Assembly: GCF_000765475.1 (NCBI RefSeq)
Contig: NZ_JRHO01000009.1
Location: 468,293-532,292 of the forward strand
Source of the DNA: Methanococcoides methylutens
GTDB lineage: Archaea > Halobacteriota > Methanosarcinia > Methanosarcinales > Methanosarcinaceae
Direction of reading: 5' to 3'
Length of the DNA stretch: 64,000 bases
Part shown: positions 16,778-24,132 of the stretch, in pieces
Layout of the letters: each line of letters opens with the position of its first letter
Numbering within the stretch: the stretch's first letter is position 1
Made by a program: the position numbers and the translations under genes
Notes under the pieces: generated by a model
Databases searched by the model: none
Told to the model about the DNA's origin: nothing
The model's input: only the letters and a program-made list of their open reading frames with translations

Positions 16778-17237
16778 TGCCCTTGTGGACCTTGTAGTAA
16801 GTCCCTGTGGTGATTGTGTACATTCGGATGTACTAAGGACTAAATGCGTATTTGGTGCATCTGGTCTTACTGATCTCAATGATACCCAGATGATCAAGAG
16901 TTTGAAGGGAACATATGTTCGTAAGTGCCAGGAATCTAATTGTTATTGTCAGATCTCGCATGTTGATTCTCTCGGATATCTGAAGGTTGAAAAGCCCGAA
17001 GTAAAAAAGACTCCTGTAACTCGTTCTGAACGTGCTTGGCCTATTGTTACGTTAGTTGGTGTTATCCTCAAATTGTCTACATCTGCTGATAGTGGTTTAA
17101 TAACAGTTTCTGAACTCTGTGAGGCTTGTTCTTGTTATGATTTTACCCGGGATTCGATCAATGAGGTCTTGTCGCATCTGAAAAAGCGTGGTGATCTTCT
17201 TTTTGTAAGTAAGGATGAGTTCAGGATGGTGGTGTAA
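16767..17237 (+). CDS. Provirus cysteine-rich winged-helix protein
   Basis: A 156-residue protein. The first half has cysteines in CGDC, C, C and CYC patterns, suggesting a metal site. The second half (about 85-155) reads as a winged helix: LKLSTSADSGLITVSELCEACS, then FTRDSINEVLSHLKKRGDLLFVS. It overlaps the end of rep and its TAA overlaps the ATG of the next gene by one base. A regulator or replication partner is likely. The family is not recognised. Confidence 0.65.
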   Translation: MKINALVDLVVSPCGDCVHSDVLRTKCVFGASGLTDLNDTQMIKSLKGTYVRKCQESNCYCQISHVDSLGYLKVEKPEVKKTPVTRSERAWPIVTLVGVILKLSTSADSGLITVSELCEACSCYDFTRDSINEVLSHLKKRGDLLFVSKDEFRMVV

Positions 17238-17407
17238 TGAAACGTACCTGCAATATTTGTGGAGCACCTGCAAAGTATCTTGTTGTCTGTTGTTTGTGTG
17301 GTGAACGTTGTGATAAGTGTACTTGTGAGTATCCTTATGGATGTTCGCCTGTAGCTTGCGGAGAACAGGAAAAGGACTATGTTTGTAAAGAGTGCCGGAA
17401 AGGGTGA
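17237..17407 (+). CDS. Small zinc-ribbon provirus protein
   Basis: A 56-residue ORF with about 12 cysteines: CNIC, VCCLCGERCDKCTC, C, C, then CKEC near the end. The paired CxxC motifs predict two or three zinc sites. It starts within the previous stop codon and is followed four bases later by another small ORF, so it belongs to the Rep operon. The family is not recognised. Confidence 0.65.
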   Translation: MKRTCNICGAPAKYLVVCCLCGERCDKCTCEYPYGCSPVACGEQEKDYVCKECRKG

Positions 17408-17411
17408 TTTG

Positions 17412-17570
17412 ATGGAGATCGGTGAATATGAACAAGAGATGATTGATAAAAGGAATCGCTTAGTTGTAGATCTTGAAGATAGATCTTTGTCCTTAACTGA
17501 ACGTTATATTTTGTAACGGCGTATTCGTAATATTGATTCTGATCTGTTAGAGATTAGTGGGTTGTTTTAA
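17412..17570 (+). pseudogene. Small helical provirus ORF with an internal TAA
   Basis: From ATG 17412 a 34-codon frame (MEIGEYEQEMIDKRN...) stops at TAA 17514-17516. The same frame then stays open for 17 charged, helix-compatible codons (RRIRNIDSDLLEISGLF) to TAA 17568-17570. Restoring CAA for TAA would join LTERYIL and RRIRNID into one 52-residue helical protein. The most economical reading is a C-to-T nonsense change. It could also be a real 34-residue protein. Confidence 0.5.
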
Positions 17571-17571
17571 T

Positions 17572-17723
17572 TTCACATTCGTGTTACTCCTCCTTTTCTT
17601 TTTTAAATCTTAATTAGTTTTAAAAGTGTTGCGTGTTCCTGTTTTTAATTCTCCCTGGTCAGCTCATCCGTACAGCTGCAGGAAGATCCGGAACGACAAT
17701 GGGACTTCAATTCGTGTTACTCT
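17572..17723 (+). repeat. Three-box provirus repeat, copy 1
   Basis: Box A is TTCACATTCGTGTTACTC at 17572-17589. Box B is CAGCTGCAGGAAGATCCGG plus AAC at 17673-17694. Box A' is ATTCGTGTTACTCT at 17710-17723. The second copy at 23885-24034 has the same three boxes in the same order with nearly identical spacing (101 and 138 bases here, 99 and 136 there). It lies in the spacer between the replication operon and the structural operon. It could be a replication origin. Confidence 0.85.
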
Positions 17724-17892
17724 TCTTATGGTTATGCAAGTATGTTGCACTCACGTCCGGAACTGCGTTGTGAAAACAAAAAATGTCAATTCTGCCCTAT
17801 CCTGCTATACCTAAGAGTGTGCTACGTATGCCTTATCCGCTTTTGTTTTTTCTATTGTCTTTTCTTAAGATTTTTCTAATATTTTGATGCTT

Positions 17893-17902
17893 TTATATAT
17901 AG
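17893..17902 (+). promoter_or_regulatory. TATA box of the provirus structural operon
   Basis: TTATATATAG lies about 35 bases before the ATG at 17932, giving a nearly leaderless transcript. It probably drives the co-directional block 17932-23829. Confidence 0.55.
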
Positions 17903-17931
17903 TTCGGTGTTTTTTTCATTTGGTGATCAAA

Positions 17932-18231
17932 ATGTCTGATAAATACAATGATTATGGCTTTAGAGATGTTGTTAGAACTCGCTTATTCTCTGGTAATGTG
18001 AAGATCAGTGAGTACGATGGTGCACACAATACGCACAATGCTGAATCTACAGCACATTTCCGTACTTTGCAGTTGTCACAGTTCAACAAAAAAAAGGAGG
18101 GATATGATAACGTCCAGCTTACTATTGATGATCTTAATGTCATCGAAAGGGAACTTCCCAAGTGGCGTGCTCTCCTTCAGGAAGATCTTGCCGTTGATGA
18201 GGATCCTGTAAGTGATCCTGTTTCTGCATGA
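17932..18231 (+). CDS. Provirus protein of unknown function, 99 residues
   Basis: A soluble 99-residue protein beginning MSDKYNDYGFRDVVRTRLFSG. The middle holds FRTLQLSQFNKKKEGYDNVQLTIDDLNVIERELPKW, and the last 15 residues are acidic. The start at 17932 has GGTGATC ahead of it; an upstream frame from 17884 would fuse a hydrophobic leader of unlikely reality. First gene of the structural operon. Unknown function; a nucleic-acid-binding role is only a guess. Confidence 0.55.
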   Translation: MSDKYNDYGFRDVVRTRLFSGNVKISEYDGAHNTHNAESTAHFRTLQLSQFNKKKEGYDNVQLTIDDLNVIERELPKWRALLQEDLAVDEDPVSDPVSA

Positions 18232-18294
18232 TTCTTCTGATTTCTGTATCACATTCATAGATTCATCTATGGAAACCTTAACGGAGGTTAATAA

Positions 18295-19359
18295 ATGGTA
18301 AGTAATGAAATAATGAGCCGGCGTAAGAGGGCACAGATCGGAACGATTTTGGCTGTTCTGATGATACTGCTGCCCCTGCCCGTAGGTGCTTATGTTGTTG
18401 GGAATATGAACGATTTTGGTGTTCAACAGGCCGTTTTTACTCTTAATGATGAGCCAAGTGATACTTTGTATCCTGCTGCTAATGTCGAGTATGATAATGT
18501 AAGTTCTGTGTACACATATTCAAAATACAAATCTGATGGAACTACGCTTTTAGCTAATTATATATCCGATATTGCTGCTGTAAATTTCGTATATGCGAAT
18601 AGTAGCGGAAACAGTATGTATAATACAATTTCTTGGTCAGAGTCATCTGATAAGATATTCTTCTTACCTGAACAAGATGCTGATGATGCTGATGCAACTT
18701 TGACTTTTGGAACTCCTGTTTCTGAGTTTGCAAATCCAAATATTGCAGTTGTAACTACATTATCTCCAGATGATTTACTGGAATCTAGTGTAAGCTCAAT
18801 GCGTTTATATTGGGAAAATAACCAGGAACTAAATCTTAGTGTTGTTGTTGGTGTTTATGATGCCGATGCTGTTCCTGCTTCTGATAATTTCGCTGGTACA
18901 ACTGGCGTTGAATCAACCGGTGTAACTTCTTCAACTAATAACAATTATGAAATTGTTACCAAAGGGGATATTGTAACATCTACTAACGGCACATGGATCG
19001 ATGTCGAAATTCCTGCAACTGCTTTGTTGACTGCTTCAACTTTGTATGATGATGGTTATGTTTTCATTACCTTTGTTGATGTCGATAAGTCTGCTTTGAG
19101 TGAGACAAACGGAATTGTTACTGGTGTAGAGTTCTATGGTCCGGAAAAAGCATATTCTCTTACATCTACCTGGAACGCTTGTTTAATTGCAACTGGTCTT
19201 ATTGCTTTACTTGGTGCTGTCCTGGCTACTCCATATGTTGGGCTTGAATCTCTTTCAAATGATGGTGCAAATGGTCAGCGTTATAAAAAGGGTTACAATC
19301 CACGTAAGGATCCCGGAAGTAGATCTTCAAAGAAGAAATCTGGCAACAGGAGGTACTAA
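18295..19359 (+). CDS. Provirus surface or spike-like protein
   Basis: A 354-residue protein with an N-terminal signal or anchor helix (about 13-38, preceded by RRKR), a long Ser/Thr/Asn/Asp-rich extracellular region (about 40-290), a C-terminal membrane helix (about 295-320, CLIATGLIALLGAVLATPYVG) and a basic Lys/Arg/Ser/Gly tail of about 30 residues. This is the build of a virion spike or host-attachment protein anchored in a membrane. It has GGAGG upstream and is followed two bases later by the next gene. No homologue recognised. Confidence 0.7.
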   Translation: MVSNEIMSRRKRAQIGTILAVLMILLPLPVGAYVVGNMNDFGVQQAVFTLNDEPSDTLYPAANVEYDNVSSVYTYSKYKSDGTTLLANYISDIAAVNFVYANSSGNSMYNTISWSESSDKIFFLPEQDADDADATLTFGTPVSEFANPNIAVVTTLSPDDLLESSVSSMRLYWENNQELNLSVVVGVYDADAVPASDNFAGTTGVESTGVTSSTNNNYEIVTKGDIVTSTNGTWIDVEIPATALLTASTLYDDGYVFITFVDVDKSALSETNGIVTGVEFYGPEKAYSLTSTWNACLIATGLIALLGAVLATPYVGLESLSNDGANGQRYKKGYNPRKDPGSRSSKKKSGNRRY

Positions 19360-19361
19360 TC

Positions 19362-19637
19362 ATGATCAGTATTCTTTTGGTACTGTTTGCTATTGCAGCA
19401 ATTGCAATCTATGCATTGACCAATTACACATCCAAGCTCGGAGCACTTGTGTCCGGATCAACTGCAGGCATTACTGGCCTTTGGGCCGATATCCAAACAA
19501 GCTTTTCAGCTATGGTATGGGAACCTGCACTTGCGGGCAATTACTATGCCATGTTTGCTCTTGCTGGTGTCTGTATCCTTGCACTTGTGATGCTTTCCAA
19601 CCTGCTATTGACTGATTTTAGAAGTCCGGTGCAGTGA
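19362..19637 (+). CDS. Small provirus membrane protein, coat-protein candidate
   Basis: A 91-residue protein with a hydrophobic N-terminus (MISILLVLFAIAAIAIYAL) and a second hydrophobic segment (FALAGVCILALVMLSNLLL, about 64-83) around a small-residue-rich loop. Small, alanine-rich two-helix proteins in this position are typical of major virion membrane or coat proteins. GGAGG lies just before its ATG, two bases after the previous stop. Unrecognised by family. Confidence 0.6.
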   Translation: MISILLVLFAIAAIAIYALTNYTSKLGALVSGSTAGITGLWADIQTSFSAMVWEPALAGNYYAMFALAGVCILALVMLSNLLLTDFRSPVQ

Positions 19638-19668
19638 CCGTACTTTTCCTTTTTTTGGGGTGTAAAGT

Positions 19669-20448
19669 ATGGGTAAATGGATTGACTATCGTACTAAGCG
19701 AGGTAAGAGGATAAAAAAAGCTCGTGATACTGCTTCGAACTATGGTTCTAAAGCTGGATCAGCTGCTTCTGGTGCTGGTAGATCTGCTTGGAATGCTGGT
19801 TCGAGAGCTGGGTCATATGCTTCAAATGCTGGTCAGTCAGTTTCGAGAGCTGGGTCATATGCTTCAAATGCTGGTCAGTCAGTTTCGAGAGCTGGAAAGT
19901 ATGCCTATGGTGCCGGTGAACATTATTCCAAGAAGAAATACTTTGAAGCTTCTGGGTATGGGTATGCAGGTAGGTCCACTATCAATCGTGGTGGTCGTAT
20001 TGTCTCAGGAATTGCAAGAGCTACTGAAAATACTGCAGGTGCTGTATCTGGTAGCTGGACTCAGATGTCATGGAAGTTGAGAGGTCTCTTGGCGTTTGTT
20101 CTTGCATTTGCGATCTTCTTCATTCCGTTCGGTGCATTTCAGTATGCAGGATGGGGTCTGTATTTATCAATGGCTTGGATCATCAATGGTTTCTATTGGT
20201 TCATAGCCACTATCATGAATGCAATTCTCAATGTTTTCATATCTTCGATAGATACCATCTTCCAGTATGTCACTGAGCACGTAGGCGGTACTTACCAGTC
20301 TTTGGAATCATGGACGCTTACCACAGGAACACTACTGAACCCGGACAGCTTTAAACCTACTGAGTTCGATACTCGCTATCTTGCACAATGGGTTTTTGAC
20401 AACTTTGGAAATGTGTTCCAGGACATGTACGACTATATTAAGCGGTGA
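19669..20448 (+). CDS. Provirus membrane protein with Gly/Ala/Ser repeat N-terminus
   Basis: A 259-residue protein. Residues about 1-20 are basic; 25-85 are a Gly/Ala/Ser-rich repeat in which GSYASNAGQSVSRA occurs twice exactly; then come a GY-rich section, two or three hydrophobic helices (about 135-190) and a polar C-terminus. The low-complexity repeat resembles flexible linkers in minor virion proteins. The DNA repeat beneath it is listed separately. Unknown function; a pore or structural protein is plausible. Confidence 0.6.
   Translation: MGKWIDYRTKRGKRIKKARDTASNYGSKAGSAASGAGRSAWNAGSRAGSYASNAGQSVSRAGSYASNAGQSVSRAGKYAYGAGEHYSKKKYFEASGYGYAGRSTINRGGRIVSGIARATENTAGAVSGSWTQMSWKLRGLLAFVLAFAIFFIPFGAFQYAGWGLYLSMAWIINGFYWFIATIMNAILNVFISSIDTIFQYVTEHVGGTYQSLESWTLTTGTLLNPDSFKPTEFDTRYLAQWVFDNFGNVFQDMYDYIKR
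19801..19895 (+). repeat. Exact 42-bp tandem duplication
   Basis: Two identical 42-base units (19801-19842 and 19843-19884) are followed by 11 bases of a third (TCGAGAGCTGG). They encode the duplicated 14 residues in the N-terminus of the protein at 19669-20448. Perfect identity implies recent slippage duplication and likely length variation between strains. Confidence 0.92.
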
Positions 20449-20452
20449 TATT

Positions 20453-21136
20453 ATGAGTGTCACCAATTTTTCTTTTTTTAATGTTGCTTATGCTACGATT
20501 GCACCTTATCTTCTGCCTATAATAGCGGTGGTCGTTGGTCTGTTCCTGATATTATCTCTTACAACTTCTTATGTCTATACTGGGGATACGATTCAGGATC
20601 GTTTTGAATCAATGATTGATATATTCAGCAATTTCTTCGGGTCCATAATCGATTCTGTTAAAAATGGATTCAATAATGTTATGGATGCTATCAAAGGTCT
20701 GATTCCTTCCATGGATGATATTTGGGAAGGCCTGAAGGATCGTGTAATGTCATATGTTCCAGATTTGTCTGGTATCTGGGATGAAATTAAAGGCAATGTG
20801 CAAATGATGATTGATTATGCTGTTCCTACTATGAACGATATCTGGACATTCATCCAGGACAAGATCGATTCGACTTATGATTTTGTGGGTCAGACTAAGG
20901 ACCAGATTGAAAATGTTGTGATGGACACTATTAACGACTACTTCATAGCAGAGGGCCTTGATCCGCTGTTTGATTGGATGGCAGATTATCAATGGAACTA
21001 TAATGCCAGTCTTTTGAGTAATCTGTGGGATGGTACTGAAGCACTTACTGAAGCAATTATTCGCAGGATTCCTGGGATGGATTGGATAATAGATAATGCG
21101 ACATCTATCGAGGGTTATTTGGATAAATATATTTGA
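20453..21136 (+). CDS. Provirus membrane-anchored helical protein
   Basis: A 227-residue protein with an N-terminal membrane helix (about 14-42, PYLLPIIAVVVGLFLILSL) followed by a long amphipathic region of repeating DIW and IKGxIP-like segments (SMDDIWEGLKDRVMSYVPDLSGIWDEIKGN, MNDIWTFIQDKI). The repeat is about 30 residues with a conserved DIW. It may be a rod or tape-like structural protein. ATG 20453 is chosen over an earlier in-frame start that overlaps the previous gene. Confidence 0.55.
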   Translation: MSVTNFSFFNVAYATIAPYLLPIIAVVVGLFLILSLTTSYVYTGDTIQDRFESMIDIFSNFFGSIIDSVKNGFNNVMDAIKGLIPSMDDIWEGLKDRVMSYVPDLSGIWDEIKGNVQMMIDYAVPTMNDIWTFIQDKIDSTYDFVGQTKDQIENVVMDTINDYFIAEGLDPLFDWMADYQWNYNASLLSNLWDGTEALTEAIIRRIPGMDWIIDNATSIEGYLDKYI

Positions 21137-21144
21137 GGTGGAAA

Positions 21145-21378
21145 ATGAGAATACCAAAATTCAAATTGTTAGGTGGAATTGTCCTGGTACTTGTTGCCAG
21201 TTTTCTTCCTTCTGTTTTTTTAACTGATGTATTAAGCAGTACTACTGATACCGTCATTGGTGGTTTTAATCTCGCTGGTGTGGCTGTTCAATTTGGTGTT
21301 ATCTTGATTGGTGCTGTAGGTGCAAGTATGATAAAAGATACCCTTCTTCGTGACAGGGGTAATAAACGGAGGTATTGA
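21145..21378 (+). CDS. Small two-helix provirus membrane protein, coat-protein candidate
   Basis: A 77-residue protein with a basic start, two hydrophobic helices (about 8-28 and 44-66) and a basic tail (LLRDRGNKRRY). Small size, a glycine/alanine-rich second helix and a positive C-terminus fit a filament or membrane coat protein that contacts DNA. GAGGTGG precedes the ATG. It abuts the next ORF directly. Unrecognised family. Confidence 0.6.
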   Translation: MRIPKFKLLGGIVLVLVASFLPSVFLTDVLSSTTDTVIGGFNLAGVAVQFGVILIGAVGASMIKDTLLRDRGNKRRY

Positions 21379-22014
21379 ATGCAGTATCAAAAGCGGTATA
21401 TTGTGTTGGGTATTGCGTTTCTTTTACTCTCTGTGGTCCTGTATTCTATGCCAGTGAGTGCGTTGGAGGACGTGGATCTAAATAGATCAGTGCAATCTGA
21501 GAACATGACAGAACCTGATGTGTTCCAGGACAAAGGTCGATCTGATGTCCAGGTCATTTCATCATATCTGAATAATCCGATACATCCGGCATTGAGAAGT
21601 TCTGATAATATCCTCTACAATGATATTGATTTCTATATTTATTCTGAAGATCTTCAGGATTATAAGATTTCGATCTATGTTAATTCCCTGGAAGATCCTC
21701 ACGTCATGGAAGGTCAGACATCATTTGTGGCTGTGGAAAACTTCATGGTTCCTGAAGGAGTCAAGAAGATCCGGAAGATCGTTGTTCTCGTAGGTCCTGA
21801 AAAATATGAATGGCAAAATGTCAAGATCATGCACAAGGCCATTGATGAGGAAACTGTTTATTCCTCTCCTGAAGCTGAGATCACTAAAAAAGAGATGTGG
21901 CTTAAATCTGCTCAGTCCTTTGCTGGTGGTGTCGTTGCTGCTGTTGTCTTTGTGTTCCTTTTCTGGAAGTTCTGGAAACATCATTTAGAACATGAGATTC
22001 AGGAGGTCATTTAA
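21379..22014 (+). CDS. Provirus secreted single-anchor protein
   Basis: A 211-residue protein with a signal peptide (about 1-28, LGIAFLLLSVVLYSMPVSA), an extracellular domain of about 150 residues with no cysteine pairs, and a C-terminal membrane anchor (about 183-202, GGVVAAVVFVFLFWKFW) with a short tail. It overlaps the following gene by one base. A second surface protein of the element; possible adsorption or assembly role. Confidence 0.6.
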   Translation: MQYQKRYIVLGIAFLLLSVVLYSMPVSALEDVDLNRSVQSENMTEPDVFQDKGRSDVQVISSYLNNPIHPALRSSDNILYNDIDFYIYSEDLQDYKISIYVNSLEDPHVMEGQTSFVAVENFMVPEGVKKIRKIVVLVGPEKYEWQNVKIMHKAIDEETVYSSPEAEITKKEMWLKSAQSFAGGVVAAVVFVFLFWKFWKHHLEHEIQEVI

Positions 22015-22739
22015 TGCCAGAAATTGAAACTGATCAGGAATATGAGGTCGTGGAACAAAAAAGCATTACTGTGACTGCTTCCCAGTTCTATCATGACTTT
22101 AAAGATGCTCTGAAAAAGCTATTTATCGGTATTCTTGGAGCCGTTGCTCTTTTTGTACTCTGGAAACTCTTTTCTTTCTGGTTCTTCGCTGGTCTTGTTG
22201 TTTCGTCTATTCCTCTTGCTTGGTTTGTGATCCATGTTACAAAAGTTCCTCGAACTCTTGTCATGAGTATGCATGTAGCTGATGGTGAGGACGATGCTGA
22301 CTATTTCGCCCTGTATGCTATACCTGATCATATGCTGGAACGGTTCAAGCGTACAGGCTCGGATTTCTACTATATCACAACCATTGAGGGTACTCAAGTA
22401 GCTGTGTGTGATTCTCTGGACTTTGAAGAATGGACCATTAAAACTCCCTGGTTCACTGAGTTCTCAAATCTGGAATTCTTCCGATCAAAACTGTCTTTCC
22501 TGAAACTTCGGAAAATGCTCGAAGAGGAGATCCGGACAAATTCAGATCTTAGGGCTGCCTTTTCTGCCAGGGTAGAAGCTGGTGTATCTGAACGTCTGAA
22601 TGTTCATTGGGATAATTTTGATAAGATCATGTCTGAGCCTGAACTTAATTCCGGCCAGGGCCTTGATTCTGTCCTTGAAGATCGATATGATCCTAAAACT
22701 GAACAACAACTTTCTGAGGTTGAAAATGTCGCTGTCTGA
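22014..22739 (+). CDS. Provirus two-helix membrane protein with cytoplasmic domain
   Basis: A 241-residue protein: a polar N-terminus of about 35 residues, two hydrophobic helices in a tight hairpin (about 37-75, FIGILGAVALFVLWKLFSFWFF and VVSSIPLAWFVI) and a long charged cytoplasmic region. Its 3' end overlaps the ATPase gene by 14 bases, so the two are likely partners, as membrane assembly proteins and their ATPases often are. Unrecognised family. Confidence 0.55.
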   Translation: MPEIETDQEYEVVEQKSITVTASQFYHDFKDALKKLFIGILGAVALFVLWKLFSFWFFAGLVVSSIPLAWFVIHVTKVPRTLVMSMHVADGEDDADYFALYAIPDHMLERFKRTGSDFYYITTIEGTQVAVCDSLDFEEWTIKTPWFTEFSNLEFFRSKLSFLKLRKMLEEEIRTNSDLRAAFSARVEAGVSERLNVHWDNFDKIMSEPELNSGQGLDSVLEDRYDPKTEQQLSEVENVAV

Positions 22740-23373
22740 CTTCCTGCATGATCTTTGCTATGGCTACGGTTCATATCTGGCGTTTGGATCCATTCGCCAG
22801 GGTAAAACCGGTCTAATAATGCGCATGGTTGATATAATTCATGAAGAAAATCCCGATAGGCCTGTATATTTTCACAAGTTCCCCAGGACTAAAATGCATC
22901 TCCTGCCGGATTGGGTGGAGATCGTTAATAATGTCGATGATGTTCCAAAAGGTGCTGTATTGGTAAAGGATGATTCCGGTCTTAATGATGATGTTAATGC
23001 TAAGTCTTCCAGGTCCGCTGATGCTAAACAGTGGGCTCGTTTCCTTGCTGTCATGGGTCAGAGGCGTATAACTCTCTTGATGACTATCCAGAATACTGCT
23101 ATTGTCTCCCTGGACTCTTTCAGGTTTGGTTATATCAATATGTTCTTTAAACGCTATGATGAAGTATCCAGAACCTTTGAGCGTTCCGAATTCCAGGCCG
23201 TTATTAATCCTGTTCAAAAAATGTTTGATCGTAGAGTCTCCAAAGGCTTTGATTCCAAAAGGCTTTCCTATGTATTCTCTCCCCACTTCCACGGCTGGAT
23301 AGAAAATGATCTTCCTTCTTGGTGGTCTCAAGATTTATCTGAAGCATTCGATGAGGTGAAACTTAATGTCTAA
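22726..23373 (+). CDS. Provirus P-loop ATPase (Zot- or FtsK-HerA-like)
   Basis: A 215-residue P-loop ATPase. Walker A is GSIRQGKT (residues 21-28), Walker B is AVLVKDD (about 77-83) with a second acidic pair soon after, and QRRITLLMTIQN (about 110-121) fits a sensor strand. The length and simple architecture recall inovirus pI/Zot morphogenesis proteins and pleolipovirus NTPases. There is no membrane helix in it, unlike bacterial Zot proteins; its neighbours supply membrane segments. It would power assembly or extrusion of virions. Assignment to one family needs profile searches. Confidence 0.7.
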   Translation: MSLSDFLHDLCYGYGSYLAFGSIRQGKTGLIMRMVDIIHEENPDRPVYFHKFPRTKMHLLPDWVEIVNNVDDVPKGAVLVKDDSGLNDDVNAKSSRSADAKQWARFLAVMGQRRITLLMTIQNTAIVSLDSFRFGYINMFFKRYDEVSRTFERSEFQAVINPVQKMFDRRVSKGFDSKRLSYVFSPHFHGWIENDLPSWWSQDLSEAFDEVKLNV

Positions 23374-23545
23374 AGTTCTTTTTCTTTCTTTTCTTTATAT
23401 TGTCTTAATCTCTTCTTTGGCTTGTCCTCTCTTAGCTTTTGTTCGTTCTACTGAAGGGTTTGTCTCTATCCTTCTAAGTCTATTCTCAATTGCTTTCCTC
23501 TACTACTCTTTTGTTTGGTATATTCGCTTAGTTTCGAGGTGTTAA
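23366..23545 (+). CDS. Very small provirus membrane protein, 59 residues
   Basis: A 59-residue ORF overlapping the ATPase gene by eight bases and ending three bases before the next ATG. It has two hydrophobic helices (about 4-25 and 31-50) and a short basic tail (YIRLVSRC). Gene packing supports it being real. Unknown function. Confidence 0.55.
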   Translation: MSKVLFLSFLYIVLISSLACPLLAFVRSTEGFVSILLSLFSIAFLYYSFVWYIRLVSRC

Positions 23546-23547
23546 CT

Positions 23548-23829
23548 ATGTCTGATACATTACCTGAAAAGTTCTTACAAGTTCGTATTAACGAAATTGC
23601 AGCCGCTGATCTTGTCCGTCAGGATCCAGACTCTAAAGATCTTGCCTTTAACTCTCATGGTGAATTGGTTTCATATCTGGATTCCTTGGGAATTAAAAAT
23701 AAGGCCTTCCTGCGATATCGTGATAAGGTCCAGAGACTGGGTCGGGTTAAAGCCCTGGAACAATCCGGATTTATCTCTCGTGTAGCTGCTGCTACTGCTC
23801 ATATCGATGACGATGTCCATAAAATATGA
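23548..23829 (+). CDS. Provirus soluble protein, 93 residues
   Basis: A 93-residue charged, mostly helical protein starting MSDTLPEKFLQVRINEIAAADL. No membrane segment or recognised motif. The ATG at 23548 has CGAGGTG upstream. It is the last gene of the structural operon before the second three-box repeat. Unknown function. Confidence 0.55.
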   Translation: MSDTLPEKFLQVRINEIAAADLVRQDPDSKDLAFNSHGELVSYLDSLGIKNKAFLRYRDKVQRLGRVKALEQSGFISRVAAATAHIDDDVHKI

Positions 23830-23884
23830 TCAACCTCCCTGCCGGCGTCGGCTATGTCCGACCCGGCTGTCTTGGCTGTCTTTA

Positions 23885-24034
23885 TTCACATTCGTGTTAC
23901 TCGAAAAAATGTCTTTTTTCATTACTGAAATGTCACTATCTCTGTTGATGCTGTTTTTAAAATTGGCCAGGATCCTGATCTTGCAGCTGCAGGAAGATCC
24001 GGAACAACGATGAATTCTTCATTCGTGTTACTCT
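23885..24034 (+). repeat. Three-box provirus repeat, copy 2
   Basis: Box A at 23885-23902, box B at 23984-24005 and box A' at 24021-24034 repeat the sequences of copy 1, with the spacers differing. The copies are in direct orientation 6,313 bp apart and bracket the whole structural operon. The 303-base spacer 23830-24132, between the last structural gene and the integrase, otherwise holds only T-rich sequence. Confidence 0.85.
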
Positions 24035-24132
24035 GTATTGTTGTTCTTTGACCAGCTCCACCATACCCTATCCTTGAAAGCGCAGAGCATCGTTGCATCG
24101 TGTCTTGGAACAAGACCACAGTCGTGTATGTA

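Noticed and set aside
17626..17814. ORF overlapping the first three-box repeat
   Set aside because: It spans the repeat boxes and has no ribosome site; the boxes are conserved as DNA while the frame is not conserved in copy 2.
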